Shown: positions 23,308 to 34,925, counted from the first letter of the stretch. The stretch: DNA of 64,000 nt from Actinostola sp. cb2023 (GCA_033675265.1 JAUJYZ010001489.1:52467-116466), one strand, 5' to 3'. A program made the numbers and translations. Notes: generated by a model from the letters alone, not told the origin.

Positions 23308-23565
23308 AGCTTATCCGTTGCGTTGACAAACCTGGCGGGGAAGAGGAATGATCACGTGGTAACTGGAAACTCATCACGTGGTACTAGAACTTGACATCAC
23401 GTGATATGTCTTGAGGAGCGTTGGATCGAAGGAAAAAATCTTGGATTACACGGTCTACTGGGAACGGTAGTACTTCAACTCCAGCTGCAGGACTTAGGAT
23501 GGTACAGGGTGCACTCAGACAACATGGCTACTTGGTTCAAAGAATTCGTGTTCTTCAGTATTTAA

Positions 23566-24022
23566 AGTGCCTATAACCCCTGTGAGTTTGTTTTAAAAAT
23601 CGATTATATATTAAGTGAATAGTTGCAGGTTTCAGTATTTTGTGATTTGAACTTCGCGTTTGCAAGTTATAGAGGTTTGAAATCGCGATATGGAAATCAG
23701 ATGACGTCAAAATGACGCACTTTAAGGAATCAGGTCTCATACAAAAACATCCTTGTGCAAATTACTGACATTTTGAAACTTGCAATATCTTTTCACAGTT
23801 TATGGATATGATTTGATAAACTTTTTATCCTATTTCAGAAAGAACACAACTAAATAAGCTATGGCATCACTCCTTAAGTCACGTCATCAAATTAACATAT
23901 CCCGATTTCAAACCTCTATAACTCACAAACACGAAGTTCAAATCACAAAATACTGAAACCTGTAACTATTCACTTAATATATAATCGATTTTTAAAACAA
24001 ACTCACAGGGGTTATAGGCACT
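23566..24022. mobile_element. TTAA MITE inside the integrase exon
   Basis: 457 bp with inverted repeats of about 125 bp starting AGTGCCTATAACCCC. TTAA lies at 23562-23565 and 24023-24026. Keeping one TTAA reads VLQYLRRVDHV across the junction, in frame for the integrase. The terminus matches the 11517-13506 element. Confidence 0.85.
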
Positions 24023-25507
24023 TTAAGAAGAGTAGATCATGTTACTTCCACACTGAGAAATGCTAGAAGAATTATTCGAAGATCATACAGTGTTTCCTGT
24101 CCAAACGCTTTATGGTAAATTGCATTCTATCATTATTTATGTATTGTACCCATTATTATTATTATGCAATCACACCTACAAATTAATTAGATGGCTTGAT
24201 CTACTATAGTCTTCTTCGCAGGAGTTTTTTGTGTCAGTCCTTGGCTAGATTCTTGCAGAATACCCCAACATGATATGGAGAATTATACAGATCAAGGTGG
24301 CTATTTGTATCACCCACCTACATGTAGGTCTGCATAATTCTTCATATCATACAAAAGCCAAATAAACCATTATGACATCATTATTCAATAATTGTTCTAT
24401 TATGCATTAAAAATATTGTCATTAAACTGTTTATCTCATATTGAAGAACATAATATTGAGAACCTTATAAATTATCCAAGCTAACATGAACTCTCTGTCA
24501 TTTAAAGGCACATAGATGGAAACCACAAGTTGATACAGCCTTGCAGGGTAGTCATTCATGGAGGAATTGATGGGTTTTCTCGGATAATTGTATACCTCAG
24601 AGCATCAATAAACAACAGAGCAGCAACTGTGCTCTCCTATTTTCAAGAGGCTGTAGCAAAGTATAATTTACCATCACGTGTAAGGTCAGATCTTGGAATG
24701 GAGAATTTAGAAGTTGGCAGGTTGATGCTCCAAGCAAGAGGTTTGAATCGTGGAAGCATTATTGCAGGCACTTCGGTTCACAATCAAAGGATAGAAAGGC
24801 TATGGAGGGATCTAAACAGGGTTGTTGTTTCTCGATTTTTAAATATGTTTCTTTACCTTGAGAACCATGGAGTGCTAGACCCTTCAAATGAGCTCCATCT
24901 TTACTGTTTACATCTTGTATATGTTGATTTGATCAACAAACAACTGGATGAATTCACAGGCCAGTGGAATCACCACCCAGTATCAACAGAAAACAATTTC
25001 TCACCTCATCAGTTATGGATAAGGGGAATGATTAACTCCCAACATTCAGGTTACTCTGTTGTTCAAGATGTATTACAGGGTCCAGGAAATTACTCTAGCT
25101 ATGGTATAGATGAAGATGGTTCTGTCCCAGGAACAGAAAGATATCAAGTTCAGGTACCAACATCTCTCATAAACTTGAGTTCTGACCAATTGCAACAGGT
25201 CAAAAATGTAATCGAGAGTGCAAGAGATATTGATGACAATGGGATTGCCTCATATTTATTGGCTTTAGATATTCTTATCAGCTTTGATGGAATGGTATAG
25301 TTCACAAAACATTTATGTTTTGCTGTAAACTTGCATTGATTAATACAGTCTGGAACCTGCTTCCTTATGAAATAGTATCCTCTGTCAACCTACATGTAAG
25401 CAATTTTAAGTCAACCGCTTTGCATGCCATAAGATCTATGCAGGGGACTAGCCACTTGCAATGGCTTTTAATTACATGTACAGTTTTTGTACATGTATGA
25501 CCAGCCG

Positions 25508-25618
25508 TAGTCAGCTAAGCATCTAATACAGCTGTGTATTTTTACGAGTCATTTGGAAAGGCACGCCAAAATACATGACGAGTAAAACTACACAGCCGTA
25601 TTAGATGCTTAGCCGACT
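25508..25618. repeat. Hairpin, about 110 bp
   Basis: Arms with AGCTAAGCATCTAATACAGC and TATTAGATGCTTAGC, separated by about 45 bp. It lies just downstream of the integrase stop and may be a MITE. Confidence 0.6.
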
Positions 25619-26436
25619 AATTAGTTGTTTATTATATATTTTGTGAATGGATCGAGCTACATGTATTTTGGCAAAAGAAAAACAACAAATTACAGTGAAA
25701 ACCTGACCACTTGGAAATCTCTGCACATGTGCACGAGCCGCTTGTTTACATCTTGCCGGCAAAACTGTATAATTTCTTGCACGCTGATTGGTTAATTTTC
25801 ATCACACGATCCTGCATGATTGATTGGAAAGCCATATTCTGTGCATTCTTGTGCATATTGCGTGCATTCTTTGACAAAATATATAATAAATCAAAGTATC
25901 AAAGTGAAGCTCATATTAAGCAGACACCCATGAATAGGAGCCTCCATCTGCTATATTGGGTCGGTTCCCAGATCATAGAATCATTTTCCATTGCTCTAGA
26001 GCCAATGAGATTGCATCAGTTGAAAATAAACTAAAATAATATAAAATACCAATACATGCATCAAGAGTTTCGGGCTTCCGGTCGGAGCGCAATGCATTAC
26101 GGGAAGGAATCCCAGAAAAAGTGAGCACCATTTAGAAGGGCCGCCATATTGGAGTATTTACTCGCGTTTGTTGACATCACTTCTTGGCTTTTTCTCCGTG
26201 ATTACTTCATTTACAGTTCATCTAGAATCGGACAGAAAACTTCTAAACTGGTAAGAGACTGTTACTTTCATGTTTTAGATGATAAATCTTATGAAATTCG
26301 AATCACGACGAATCGAACAGAAACGAATGTTGTTGTGTCAATCTCCCACCGAAGCTACTGTGGGACTACATGTAAGCTTACTTAGCTTGCTATACAAGCA
26401 TGTTATTTGAAATTATTATTATACTTTTTTCTAGGT

Positions 26437-28088
26437 ATGGGGTTTGGGCACCGAAATTGTGTCATTGTAGACTGTCCGAACAGTGGTAAAAAGCTTAACA
26501 AATGGGCATCAGAAAACTGCAAAGTTCATGGCTGTTTGCACGGAACAGAGACATGCAACTGCGAGCCTCCGTTTAAGCTGTTTTCGTTTCCCACGGAACT
26601 TAAGAATAGTGCGGGAAGGAAACGATGGAAAGATAATGTAAACAGAGAGATAAGAAGAGGGAAACTTTGGAAGCCTAAGACATCATCTCGAATTTGTAGT
26701 GAGCATTTTGAATTTGGAAAACCCACAAAAGAAAGTCCTGATCCTATTTTGAAATTAGGGTACAAACGAAAACCTGAACAAGCGACTGGGTCAAAGCGAA
26801 AATTGCCTGCAGACCGATCAGCATCCCCTCCAAAGAAGACGAAGAGATCAAGAACAGATCCAGGAGGGAATACAGAGATAGTAGTTGATGCTTGTAATCC
26901 CCAGAGTTTGGATATTACAGACACTGAAGCTACTGACAGTGGAAATTGTGTATCAGAGACAGAGGAGAAAAACAATGAAAATGATGTTGTTGATGATCAA
27001 ACTACAGAAGGTACAGAGGCCAGAAACATAATAAATGTTGAAGAAGATTGTTTGTCAAAGAAAGATGAACTACATGTACAAGAACAGTTGGATGAAGTGA
27101 AATTACACAAAAACAACTTTAAAAAGGGTAAAAAAAGGAAAGGACTTAGCTATTCACACTTAAAAACTGATAAAGTTGTGAATCTTTAACTGGAATTCCC
27201 ACAAGGATAGCATTTGATGCTTTGTTTGATATGGTGAAGGGGAATGTTAGAAAGGTCAGGTACTGGAGTGGGCCTGCAAAGTCCACACGAAAAGGAAGGA
27301 AATTCAAGAAAAGTCCAAAGAAATTTGGTCCCCAGAGGGTGCTTTTACAAAAAGATGAGTTTCTTCTGACGATGATGAAACTCCGTCTTGGGTCAACCAA
27401 TGCTGACTTAGGGCAGAGGTTTGGTGTATCAGCTACAACTGTCACAAACATTTTCACTACCTGGATTAAACTGTTGGCAAGTGAACTGGGGTGTATGGTT
27501 TACAACCCCTCATTGGATGTGGTCAAGAAAACTTTGCCAAATAAATTCAACAAGCCTGGCTATTTGAGAGTGAAGCATATAATCGACTGTACAGAGATCT
27601 TCATAGAAACCCCAAGTGACCCATATCTGAAAGCAGCTACTTGGTCGGACTATAAGCACCACAACACAGTTAAGATACTGGTGTCCATAACTCCAAATGG
27701 TGCTTTCAATTTCATATCTGATGCGTGGGGTGGTCGAACATCTGATGTGTACTTAACTAGGGAGTCAGGATTCTATGAAATTTTAGAACCCTATGACGAT
27801 GTTATGGCAGATCGCGGCTTTACTATTGCAGAAGATTTGGTTCTAAGGCATGCCAGACTACACATACCACCTGGAAAACGTGGCCAGGAACAGTTCACTA
27901 AGTCAGATGTGAAAAAAACTAAGGAAATTGCAAATCTTAGAATATTTGTGGAACAGGCGATTAGACGATTGAAAACATTTCGCCTCATTAAGCATGAACT
28001 GCCCATTTCTCTGTTGGACAACATAGACAACATTGTCATTGTTTGTGCAGCCATCTGTAATTTGTACAAACCATTATGCAAGAAATGA
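26437..28088 (+). pseudogene. ISL2EU transposase: THAP plus DDE_4, one frameshift
   Basis: ATG at 26437 follows a TTTCTAG acceptor; an upstream 5' exon may end at the GTAAGAG donor near 26250. Residues 1-100 form a THAP domain (MGFGHRNCVIVDCPNSGK, W, then SSRICSEHFEFG), followed by an acidic linker. The frame ends with VVNL at 27187. One base later the protein resumes as TGIPTRIAFDALFDMVKG, so a single base seems lost in the CTTTAA run. The second half has a helix-turn-helix (NADLGQRFGVSATTVTNIF) and a DDE_4 core: D in HIIDCTEIF, D in VMADRGFTI, E in RIFVEQAIRRLKTF. The enzyme type is a Harbinger/ISL2EU relative. It is inactive as read unless the shift is a sequencing error. Confidence 0.82.
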
Positions 28089-28459
28089 CAATATTTCTGT
28101 ACCAGAACAATAAGTTTAATATTTAATTTGTTTACTAATAAACACACAGTACCACCAAGAACTAATTTAATGAGCTCATTTAGTGAAAATAATTTTTCAA
28201 AGCGAAGCTAGTACCACTCTAGAGGCAAGTGAACATGTTGGAACTGTAAACATCAGTGAACATAAATGAACACAGACAAACATGAGTAAACATCCTTTAC
28301 ATTCAAAAATGTAAGACATATTTTTATGTTCTTTCTGGTCAATATTTCTGCAATCAAATGCATGACTGAAAACACAACTTATTGAGAATTGTGAAATCAA
28401 TGTTCTTGCTTTGTCAATCAAAGAAATACATTATGGACATTACTAATTTGTTGCCCTTA

Positions 28460-28584
28460 GAGTGCAATTTAGAAAAAGTGTGAAATGGGACTAACTAACT
28501 AACAAATATCGGTAGTAATAAATAGTGCTATTTCTATTTAATAATAATTAGTTATTTAGTTTTCACGCCTTTCTAAATTGCACT
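28460..28584. mobile_element. MITE, GAGTGCAATTTAG termini
   Basis: The ends AGAGTGCAATTTAGAAA and TTTCTAAATTGCACT are inverted repeats, 125 bp in all. It overlaps the end of the split YqaJ reading frame. The same terminus occurs at 38409 and inside both arms of the 22 kb element's terminal repeat. Confidence 0.65.
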
Positions 28585-28770
28585 GAACAATACAATAATT
28601 ATTACGGTAAGACTTAAATATGGCAGGTGCCAGGTGATGAACATAAAACCATGTTAAACTGTCTAGCAGTGTGAGCCAGTAGTCTTCATCAAACTGGATT
28701 GTTTCTAGATGGTATCCCTTTTGGGTATAAACCAGGAAGTGGCACCAATCTCTTTTAGCAATAGCCATCT

Positions 28771-31700
28771 ATATCTGATTGTGTGTCATACATAAGAGGT
28801 TCCAACATGGCTGCCCGCTCTTTTTTAATGCTCTTCAGTTTTCTTGTTTTCCTTATGGTCCTCAAGCATACTTCACCGACAAAAAGGTCTGATCTACTAC
28901 CTGAAGGTCCTTACTTTGAGTCCACGCTTCAGCTACGCGAAAATGAACTACCAGAGAGTTTCTACCTATTTCTGCATACCAGAATTTTGCGAATCAAGTG
29001 TGAATCTAAATTCAAGATCTCGTTTGCTGTTACCAAGTCTACTAAAAGCGGCATGACATGCCTGGCGCTTCCATCCAAGCCGTTTACAATAGATCTGACG
29101 ATATATATGGACATCTCATCAAATCCTGGCCCTACTTCTTGGTATGGACAGGACTCGATGATTCAAGACCCATTTTCACGCTCGGCTGCCATTGCTTCAC
29201 TTAATTATTCTAGAAGTGATTTGGTTTCACCAAGGATACACGTTACCAACTGCTTTCCTCCACAAGTAACTCTAAACATACATGCACAACAGTACGGATT
29301 ACTACGTACTCAAGAAATCAATACCGCTCAGGTTTCACCAACAGTAATAAACCAAAATATTTCTGTAATTATAAATCGCACAAGTTGCTACAACAACAAT
29401 CGCTCATTTGCATCTGCCAAGAAAAACAAACCACGAAGTCGCACGTCGGATAACAACCTGATACATATTCCTCGAGCTCCTTTTGTACCTGGCACTAAAT
29501 CTTACAGACAAGCAAGCTTTTGCTTGTTAAATGCAAGATCTATAAGGAACAAATCAACGGCTATAAAAGATTTCCTGTTAGAGTCCAATATCGACATACT
29601 CGCTCTAACCGAGACATGGCTCCAAGGGGACAGCGACGAATATGCCATTAGAGATATTACTCCTACAAATTACGTCTTTAAACATGCTGACAGGAAATCT
29701 CGTGGAGGTGGTATCGCACTACTTTATAACAAGTCATTTGTCTTCAAGCCCAAACAGCGGAAAAAATTCAAATCTTTTGAATTTATGGACATGGTGATGG
29801 TCGGTCCCAATCCTATTCGGTTGATTATCATCTACCGACCGCCTCCATCCTGCTCAAATGGTCTCACCAGCGAATTATTTTTCACCGAATTCCGTACCTT
29901 TCTAGAAGAGATCAACAACGAACCCGGACACCTGCTTATAACCGGCGATTTCAATTTCCACACAGAAACCAGCAGCAACCCTAACAGTAAAAAGTTCTTA
30001 GAGCTTATCAACATCTTCAACCTGAAGCAGCATGTCCAACAACCCACCCACGTAAATAACCACACACTAGACTTGATCATTACCAGAAACGATGATGGCA
30101 ACATTGTTCGCTCTATCTGCGTGCGTGATCCTGGGATCTCAGACCACTGTTCTGTGCATGCCAAGATCTGTTTGGAGAAACCTAGCCTCCCCCGGAAGGA
30201 AATCAAGTACAGATACCTTAAAGGCATAAATTATGACCACTTTCGTAATGACATTGAGAACTCGCCCCTTGTCAGGAATTATACGAACTGCCACTCCATC
30301 ACTGATCTCACAGGAAAATATGAAACGACTCTGAGGTCTATTCTTGATTCGCACGCCCCCTTAAAGAAAAAGATCGTCACCTTACGACCTGTCTCCCCAT
30401 GGTATACAGAGGATATACATCAACTTAAGTTAACTAAGCGACGCCTGGAGCGGAGATGGCGTGCATCTAGGCTACAAGTCGATAGAGAGATATACACTAA
30501 ACATTGTCAACATGTTAATAATATGATGTCCAACTCCAAGATGACATTTTATTCCAGTATGATCGACCAGCACAAAGACGATCAGAAGGTACTGTTCAGT
30601 GTGGTTAACAAGATGCTCTACAGAACACCAGAAAAACTATACCCATCCAGTGAGTCTTCTGATAAACTTTCTAATGACTTTGCTGATTTTTTCACACTCA
30701 AAATTGAAAATATCAGAGACGAGTTGGTGCATTTACAATCAACATCTAACCCAGCTCCAGATATCACATACACTTCAAGCACTGACTTTACGGAATTTAC
30801 TCCTGTTTCTGAAGACGAGTTAACCAAACTAACAAATAAGATCACTTCCAAGTCTTGTGATATTGATCCAGTTCCAGCTTCCGTCCTCAAAAACTGCTTT
30901 CAAATACTTCTGCCTATTGTAACTAAAATCGTAAACCTATCATTGTCCAGCGCAGTTGTTCCAACTAGCTTAAAGATAGCTGTTCTGACTCCTCTCTTGA
31001 AGAAACCTTCCCTCGACCACGAAGAATACCTGAACTTCCGCCCCATTTCCAATCTGAAGTTTGTGTCGACAGCCATTGAAAAGACTGTTGCCACCCAAGT
31101 AAATGCCTACATCAACGAGAACAACATGAATGAGGTGCTCCAATCTGCCTACAAAGAAAAACATAGTACTGAAACTGCTCTGCTAAAAGTACATGACGAC
31201 GTTCTACGTGCTCTAGATCGACAGCAGTCTGTATTATTACTCTTGCTGGACCTATCTTCAGCATTCGACACCGTTGACCACAACATCCTGCTGGATCGAC
31301 TCTCCCGGAGATTTGGAATAACAGGTACTGCACTGAACTGGTTTTCTTCGTATTTGTCCGAGAGGAAGCAATTTGTAGCCGTAAACGGGGGTACTTCATC
31401 CCACCGCGACCTGCCATGTGGTCTCCCCCAAGGATCCATCCTGGGCCCAATGCTATTTCTAATGTACACAGCTCCGCTTTCTGATATCATACGCCAACAC
31501 GATATGAACTTCCACCTGTATGCCGATGACACGCAGGTGTACATATCATTTGAATCATCATCAACTGAGCTAGCGAGGGCAAGCATTGAAGCCTGTGTAA
31601 GTGACATCGACAATTGGATGTCCCAAAACTTGTTGAAGATGAATAGGAGTAAGACCGAGCTTCTGATCCTAAACGCAAAGCACCGTCCTTCACCACCCAT

Positions 31701-32564
31701 TGATTCTGTTACGATCTGTGATGCTGCTATCCAACCATCAAGAACCGTGCGAAATATCGGTGCGATATTTGACTCATCACTGTCAATGGAGGTTCATATT
31801 AAAGAATCCTGCAAATCGGCACTATTTCACCTGAGGAATATAGCCCGTATACGTAAACACTTGTCACTACGATCAGCAGAAACTCTAATACACTCATTTG
31901 TGACTTGCCGGCTAGATTTCTGCAATTCGCTTCTTTATGGTGTCCCAAATCAACTAACTCAGAAACTTCAAAGTGTACAGAACTCAGCGGCCAGACTAGT
32001 ATGTCTTACAAAGAAGCAAGAACACATAACCCCAGTACTAATACAACTACACTGGTTACCAATAGAGTACCGCATTCAATACAAGATCGTATTATTGACT
32101 TTCAAATGCTTGAATGACAATGCCCCTGGTTATCTCAAAGACTTATTCCATCAGTACGTACCCAAGCGCAGACTGAGGTCCTGTTCGAAAAACTACCTAG
32201 CTAAAGAGCTGTACAATCCTAAAGGTTATGGCTTCAAAGCATTCTCTGTCGCAGCACCCACGCTATGGAACGCCTTACCAGACGACCTCAGAGATCATAC
32301 ACTGGCAGAATCTGCTTTCAAGAAAAAACTTAAAACATTTTTATTTAAGAAAGCTTTTTTTTAATTAATGAAAATAATAGATTAACATATCTTTAGGAAT
32401 AATTATGTAGCTATAAATACCCATTATATTTAATATCCATTATTATTAATATTATATTTATAAATTAATTTTTAATTGATCCCAGTAATTATAATTACTT
32501 GTAAAGCGCTAATGGACTTTACGGAATTAGCGCTATAAAAATAAAACTTATTATTATTATTATT
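28771..32564 (+). mobile_element. L2-type non-LTR retrotransposon, apparently full length
   Basis: 3.79 kb flanked by ATCT at 28767-28770 and 32565-32568. The 3' end is an (ATT)n tail after AATTAGCGCTATAAAAATAAAAC, typical of L2-like elements. It has one long ORF. The insertion cuts the minus-strand YqaJ frame precisely between GQ and MAIAK. The short ATCT repeat may be a target duplication or microhomology. Confidence 0.85.
28783..32364 (+). CDS. L2 LINE polyprotein: endonuclease and reverse transcriptase
   Basis: About 1193 codons, uninterrupted. A hydrophobic N-terminus (SFLMLFSFLVFLMVLKH) is followed near residues 105-116 by YMDISSNPGP, close to a 2A-like motif but with the usual glutamate replaced. 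The APE-type endonuclease covers about residues 245-460 (CLLNARSIRN, TETWL, GDFNFH, SDHCSVH). The reverse transcriptase covers about 735-1000 (NFRPISNL, LDLSSAFDTVDH, GLPQGSILGP, YADDTQVY). A C-terminal region with CRLDFCNSLLYG, HWLPIEYRI and LWNALPDDLR is typical of L2/CR1 proteins. All catalytic blocks are present, so the copy may be competent. The start could be 28783 or the ATG at 28807. Confidence 0.92.
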   Translation: MSYIRGSNMAARSFLMLFSFLVFLMVLKHTSPTKRSDLLPEGPYFESTLQLRENELPESFYLFLHTRILRIKCESKFKISFAVTKSTKSGMTCLALPSKPFTIDLTIYMDISSNPGPTSWYGQDSMIQDPFSRSAAIASLNYSRSDLVSPRIHVTNCFPPQVTLNIHAQQYGLLRTQEINTAQVSPTVINQNISVIINRTSCYNNNRSFASAKKNKPRSRTSDNNLIHIPRAPFVPGTKSYRQASFCLLNARSIRNKSTAIKDFLLESNIDILALTETWLQGDSDEYAIRDITPTNYVFKHADRKSRGGGIALLYNKSFVFKPKQRKKFKSFEFMDMVMVGPNPIRLIIIYRPPPSCSNGLTSELFFTEFRTFLEEINNEPGHLLITGDFNFHTETSSNPNSKKFLELINIFNLKQHVQQPTHVNNHTLDLIITRNDDGNIVRSICVRDPGISDHCSVHAKICLEKPSLPRKEIKYRYLKGINYDHFRNDIENSPLVRNYTNCHSITDLTGKYETTLRSILDSHAPLKKKIVTLRPVSPWYTEDIHQLKLTKRRLERRWRASRLQVDREIYTKHCQHVNNMMSNSKMTFYSSMIDQHKDDQKVLFSVVNKMLYRTPEKLYPSSESSDKLSNDFADFFTLKIENIRDELVHLQSTSNPAPDITYTSSTDFTEFTPVSEDELTKLTNKITSKSCDIDPVPASVLKNCFQILLPIVTKIVNLSLSSAVVPTSLKIAVLTPLLKKPSLDHEEYLNFRPISNLKFVSTAIEKTVATQVNAYINENNMNEVLQSAYKEKHSTETALLKVHDDVLRALDRQQSVLLLLLDLSSAFDTVDHNILLDRLSRRFGITGTALNWFSSYLSERKQFVAVNGGTSSHRDLPCGLPQGSILGPMLFLMYTAPLSDIIRQHDMNFHLYADDTQVYISFESSSTELARASIEACVSDIDNWMSQNLLKMNRSKTELLILNAKHRPSPPIDSVTICDAAIQPSRTVRNIGAIFDSSLSMEVHIKESCKSALFHLRNIARIRKHLSLRSAETLIHSFVTCRLDFCNSLLYGVPNQLTQKLQSVQNSAARLVCLTKKQEHITPVLIQLHWLPIEYRIQYKIVLLTFKCLNDNAPGYLKDLFHQYVPKRRLRSCSKNYLAKELYNPKGYGFKAFSVAAPTLWNALPDDLRDHTLAESAFKKKLKTFLFKKAFF

Positions 32565-34925
32565 ATCTGTCCTTGAATCTGTGCATAATATTGATGCTTC
32601 TTCTTCAATGTAACTTGATCATTAATACTCACAAGATAAGTTAAATTATCGGGTGTAGGGATTTCATTAGCAACAGATAAAGGGCATTTAATCTCAAGGA
32701 CACCTTTTTCACAGCAAGAACATTCTAGGAGTAAATCGGGTGATGCCCCTAAATATTGATTGTGGTCATCAATAAAGAGTCCACATTCACGATGCTTTGA
32801 ATTTTTATGATTTTTTTCAAAGACTTTAATGTATGCATTCTTTGCAACTTGTTCCATTTCCCTGCCATACTTCAATGCAGGCACATTCTCTGGTGGTGCA
32901 GAGTGTCCTAGCAAACTGTCCACAAGTTTATGTGCATTAGCATTATTTCCTGGTGTTTTCAAAGTTTCCACTTTAGTTTTCACCTTGTAAAAATTGGATG
33001 CAGTGATCCTTCCCTTGCGTTGTGTATGCCATGCTGGATTGGCTGCCTGTCCTACTGTTGTCAACTCAATTCCTCTTATTTGTTCTTCAGTAAGCACTGC
33101 ACTGTCATTTAACTCTGACAGGGGATGACTCATCCTCCTGGTGTTCAGCATTGTTCATCATAACAAAAGTGGAGTCTGGGACAACATCTTTCAGACCTTT
33201 GTAGAGCATTGCCCTCTTTTCTCTCTCACTGTTCACAAGCTTCTTCTCAGCAGGCTCAAAAAGGGAGCGTCTTTTGTCAAAAGCAGGTCTGCTGGGTTCT
33301 AAAACAAGCAAATAATAATATTCAATATAATATTCAAACAAGAATATTGTGACATAGTAATTAATATATATTGCTATTGTAATGCGCACTTGATCATTTT
33401 ATGAAAGTGCGCAATGTAAATTAATAAATTATTATTATTATGGTGAGTTGGATATTGGACATAATCAATGCTTTGTACATAATTCACTAGGTAATTGCTT
33501 TGATTATTATATTAAGTAAAAAAAATAGACCTAGACATAACAATTGCTGTTAGTATATTTGTAGCCTTGATGCCTTTAGGGTGTTACATACTTTTGTTTA
33601 ATTTTGATGTTTTCCAGTCCATATCACAAATTCGCTTAGGTTGCACAACTGTCTTATCTGCAGGCACATTCCATACACACTGCTTAGACGTACATGCTGG
33701 GTTGGTGAGCCCATTTCTGTTTGCAGCTTCAACCCGGAAAAGCAAGGCGGTCACATGGATGCATGAGCTGCTCATTCTAGAAAGGAAATAATAAGGATTG
33801 AATTTATACAAATATCCTAAGTAAAAAAACATGTTAATAATTATAATGATAAGGTCATGATGCAAACAGTACTGTCTTTTTCTGCATCCATCTTCATTTT
33901 TCTTGTAGTACATATAATAATTATAAGCATTTACAAGAATTGAGAGCTCTGTCAAATGGTAGTGAAAGAGCAAAACAGTTACACATCATGAACTACCATC
34001 TGTCGTTTGATTGTGGCTGAAAATCAATATGCATAAGTTCACTTACCCAGCAACACAAGTGCAATAAGCACTACAAATCTCCCCCGATTTCTTTTTAGCA
34101 GCTATCCAAGCTGTGTGGGGGGTGTCTGTGATCTTCATAGTGTGCGTGCACTGGGCTTTTAGAAAGCAAAATTCGGAGTCAGTTGATATCTTGTGCATGT
34201 AGATCTCTTTCAGCCAACCAGATTCATATAAGCGATATGCCTTCCCTTCCTTGTACTCGTTCAATATTCGTCTATGAAAGTCCACATCCTTCCCAGGGTG
34301 ATCTGCCATAAGAAATAGAGTAATGTCGCTGAGGAATATCGGCGGCCAAGAATTCATGCTAGCGCTTTCCCGAAGCCAGTTTTCGTTCAGTGTCAGTAGA
34401 TCCGGTAAACAAACGTCACCTGGCATCTCCAGCAATCTGGCTTTCTCGTTAGCAGTCGTCGCCATTCTTTGTTCGGCAGTCGGTTGAACAGCAATTCCCA
34501 TCTCCGATGCTGCAAATACACGGGCTACATGTAAACAAATCCCTGGTTTAACAGTCAGGAGTTGCCACTTGTATTTATTACTTTTACTGACATTCCAACC
34601 TCAATGGAAACCAATTTTGGTCCAATAATAATAATAATAATAATACGGTAATAATAATAATAATAACAATAATAATAATAGATTTGGAGCTTCATACAAA
34701 GTCTCGAAGCTCTTACAAACTCGGAAAGTAAAACAAAATGTTGCTAAAAGTAACCTGCTCTGGGAACAGGATGTCTCACAGTAGTATAACGGATGGAGGC
34801 TCCTATTCATGGGCTTCTGCACTCCTTTATTGCAAGCAAATAATCCCTTATGAACTAAGTACTTTTTGTCTAACTCAAAATAATGTATATATAATATGTA
34901 AAAGGCTAACATTTGAAAATAAATA

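Larger units (their letters stand above)
20182..23467. mobile_element. IS630/Tc1-like transposon (3.29 kb) with companion gene
   Basis: Terminal inverted repeats of about 126 bp start CCGTTCCCAGTAGACC (20182-20307, mirrored at 23342-23467). The target TA is duplicated at 20180-20181 and 23468-23469. The insertion lies inside integrase exon 1, and keeping one TA restores the frame (IVTSTSTP). Each repeat carries three spaced CACGTG-like sites (ATCACGTGAT, CCATGTGATG, CCACGTGATC), plausible protein-binding sites. A plus-strand transposase and a minus-strand companion gene converge. Both ORFs are open, so this copy could be young. Confidence 0.88.
19620..25300 (+). pseudogene. DDE integrase of the 22 kb element, exon split by two insertions
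   Basis: The start ATG at 19620 sits in AAGATGGCGGC. Exon 1 runs 19620-24114 but is cut by the IS630 element (20182-23467, TA) and a MITE (23566-24022, TTAA). Taking one copy of each target gives 746 bases with no stop. Exon 2 is 24508-25300, joined as TG|G in [14 protein letters not shown]. The total is 512 codons. Features: a helix-turn-helix (WSDIARILGVSERTLRRR), then an rve-type catalytic core with D in HIDGNHKL, D in VRSDLGMEN and E in NQRIERLW (34 residues between the last two), and a WNHHPVSTE...QLWIRG tail. The relative at 50317-53360 has the same order. It would cut and join the 6 bp-duplicating ends. As it stands it cannot be expressed whole. Confidence 0.85.
28556..34501 (-). pseudogene. 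SWIM-YqaJ nuclease gene of ISL2EU, split by an L2 LINE
   Basis: Exon 1 (34501-34047) starts MGIAVQPTAEQR and ends with ICSAYCTC. Exon 2 (33776-33592) continues SSSCIHVTALLFRVEAANRN; together they make a CxC...CxH SWIM zinc finger. Exon 3 (from about 33299) has a frameshift near 33125, then a YqaJ-type nuclease core: GRITASNFYKV, LKYGREMEQVAKNAY, LGASPDLLL and GVLEIKCPL, where the acidic residues and the E-x-K form the metal site. The frame stops at QYYAQIQGQ where the LINE tail begins. The protein resumes beyond the LINE at 28768 with MAIAKRDWCHFLVYTQKGY. YqaJ proteins are accessory nucleases found with ISL2EU transposases. Confidence 0.82.
25915..34825. mobile_element. ISL2EU transposon carrying THAP-DDE and YqaJ genes
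   Basis: An inverted repeat, CCCATGAATAGGAGCCTCC(A)TC, lies at 25928-25950 and is mirrored near 34793-34815, with weaker similarity further in. The outer limits are approximate and the target duplication was not fixed. Content decides the family: a THAP plus DDE_4 transposase on the plus strand and a SWIM-YqaJ nuclease gene on the minus strand, the pair known for ISL2EU. Excluding the L2 LINE at 28771-32564, it is about 5.1 kb. Both genes are damaged. Confidence 0.75.

Noticed and set aside
26526..26975. 149-codon minus-strand ORF
   Set aside because: It is antisense to the THAP exon of the ISL2EU transposase.
31149..31700. 183-codon minus-strand ORF inside the LINE
   Set aside because: It is a shadow of the reverse transcriptase frame.
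32519..32566. Ile-rich C-terminus of the YqaJ protein as genuine
   Set aside because: The IIIIII stretch is the reverse reading of the LINE (ATT)n tail, an artefact of the insertion.
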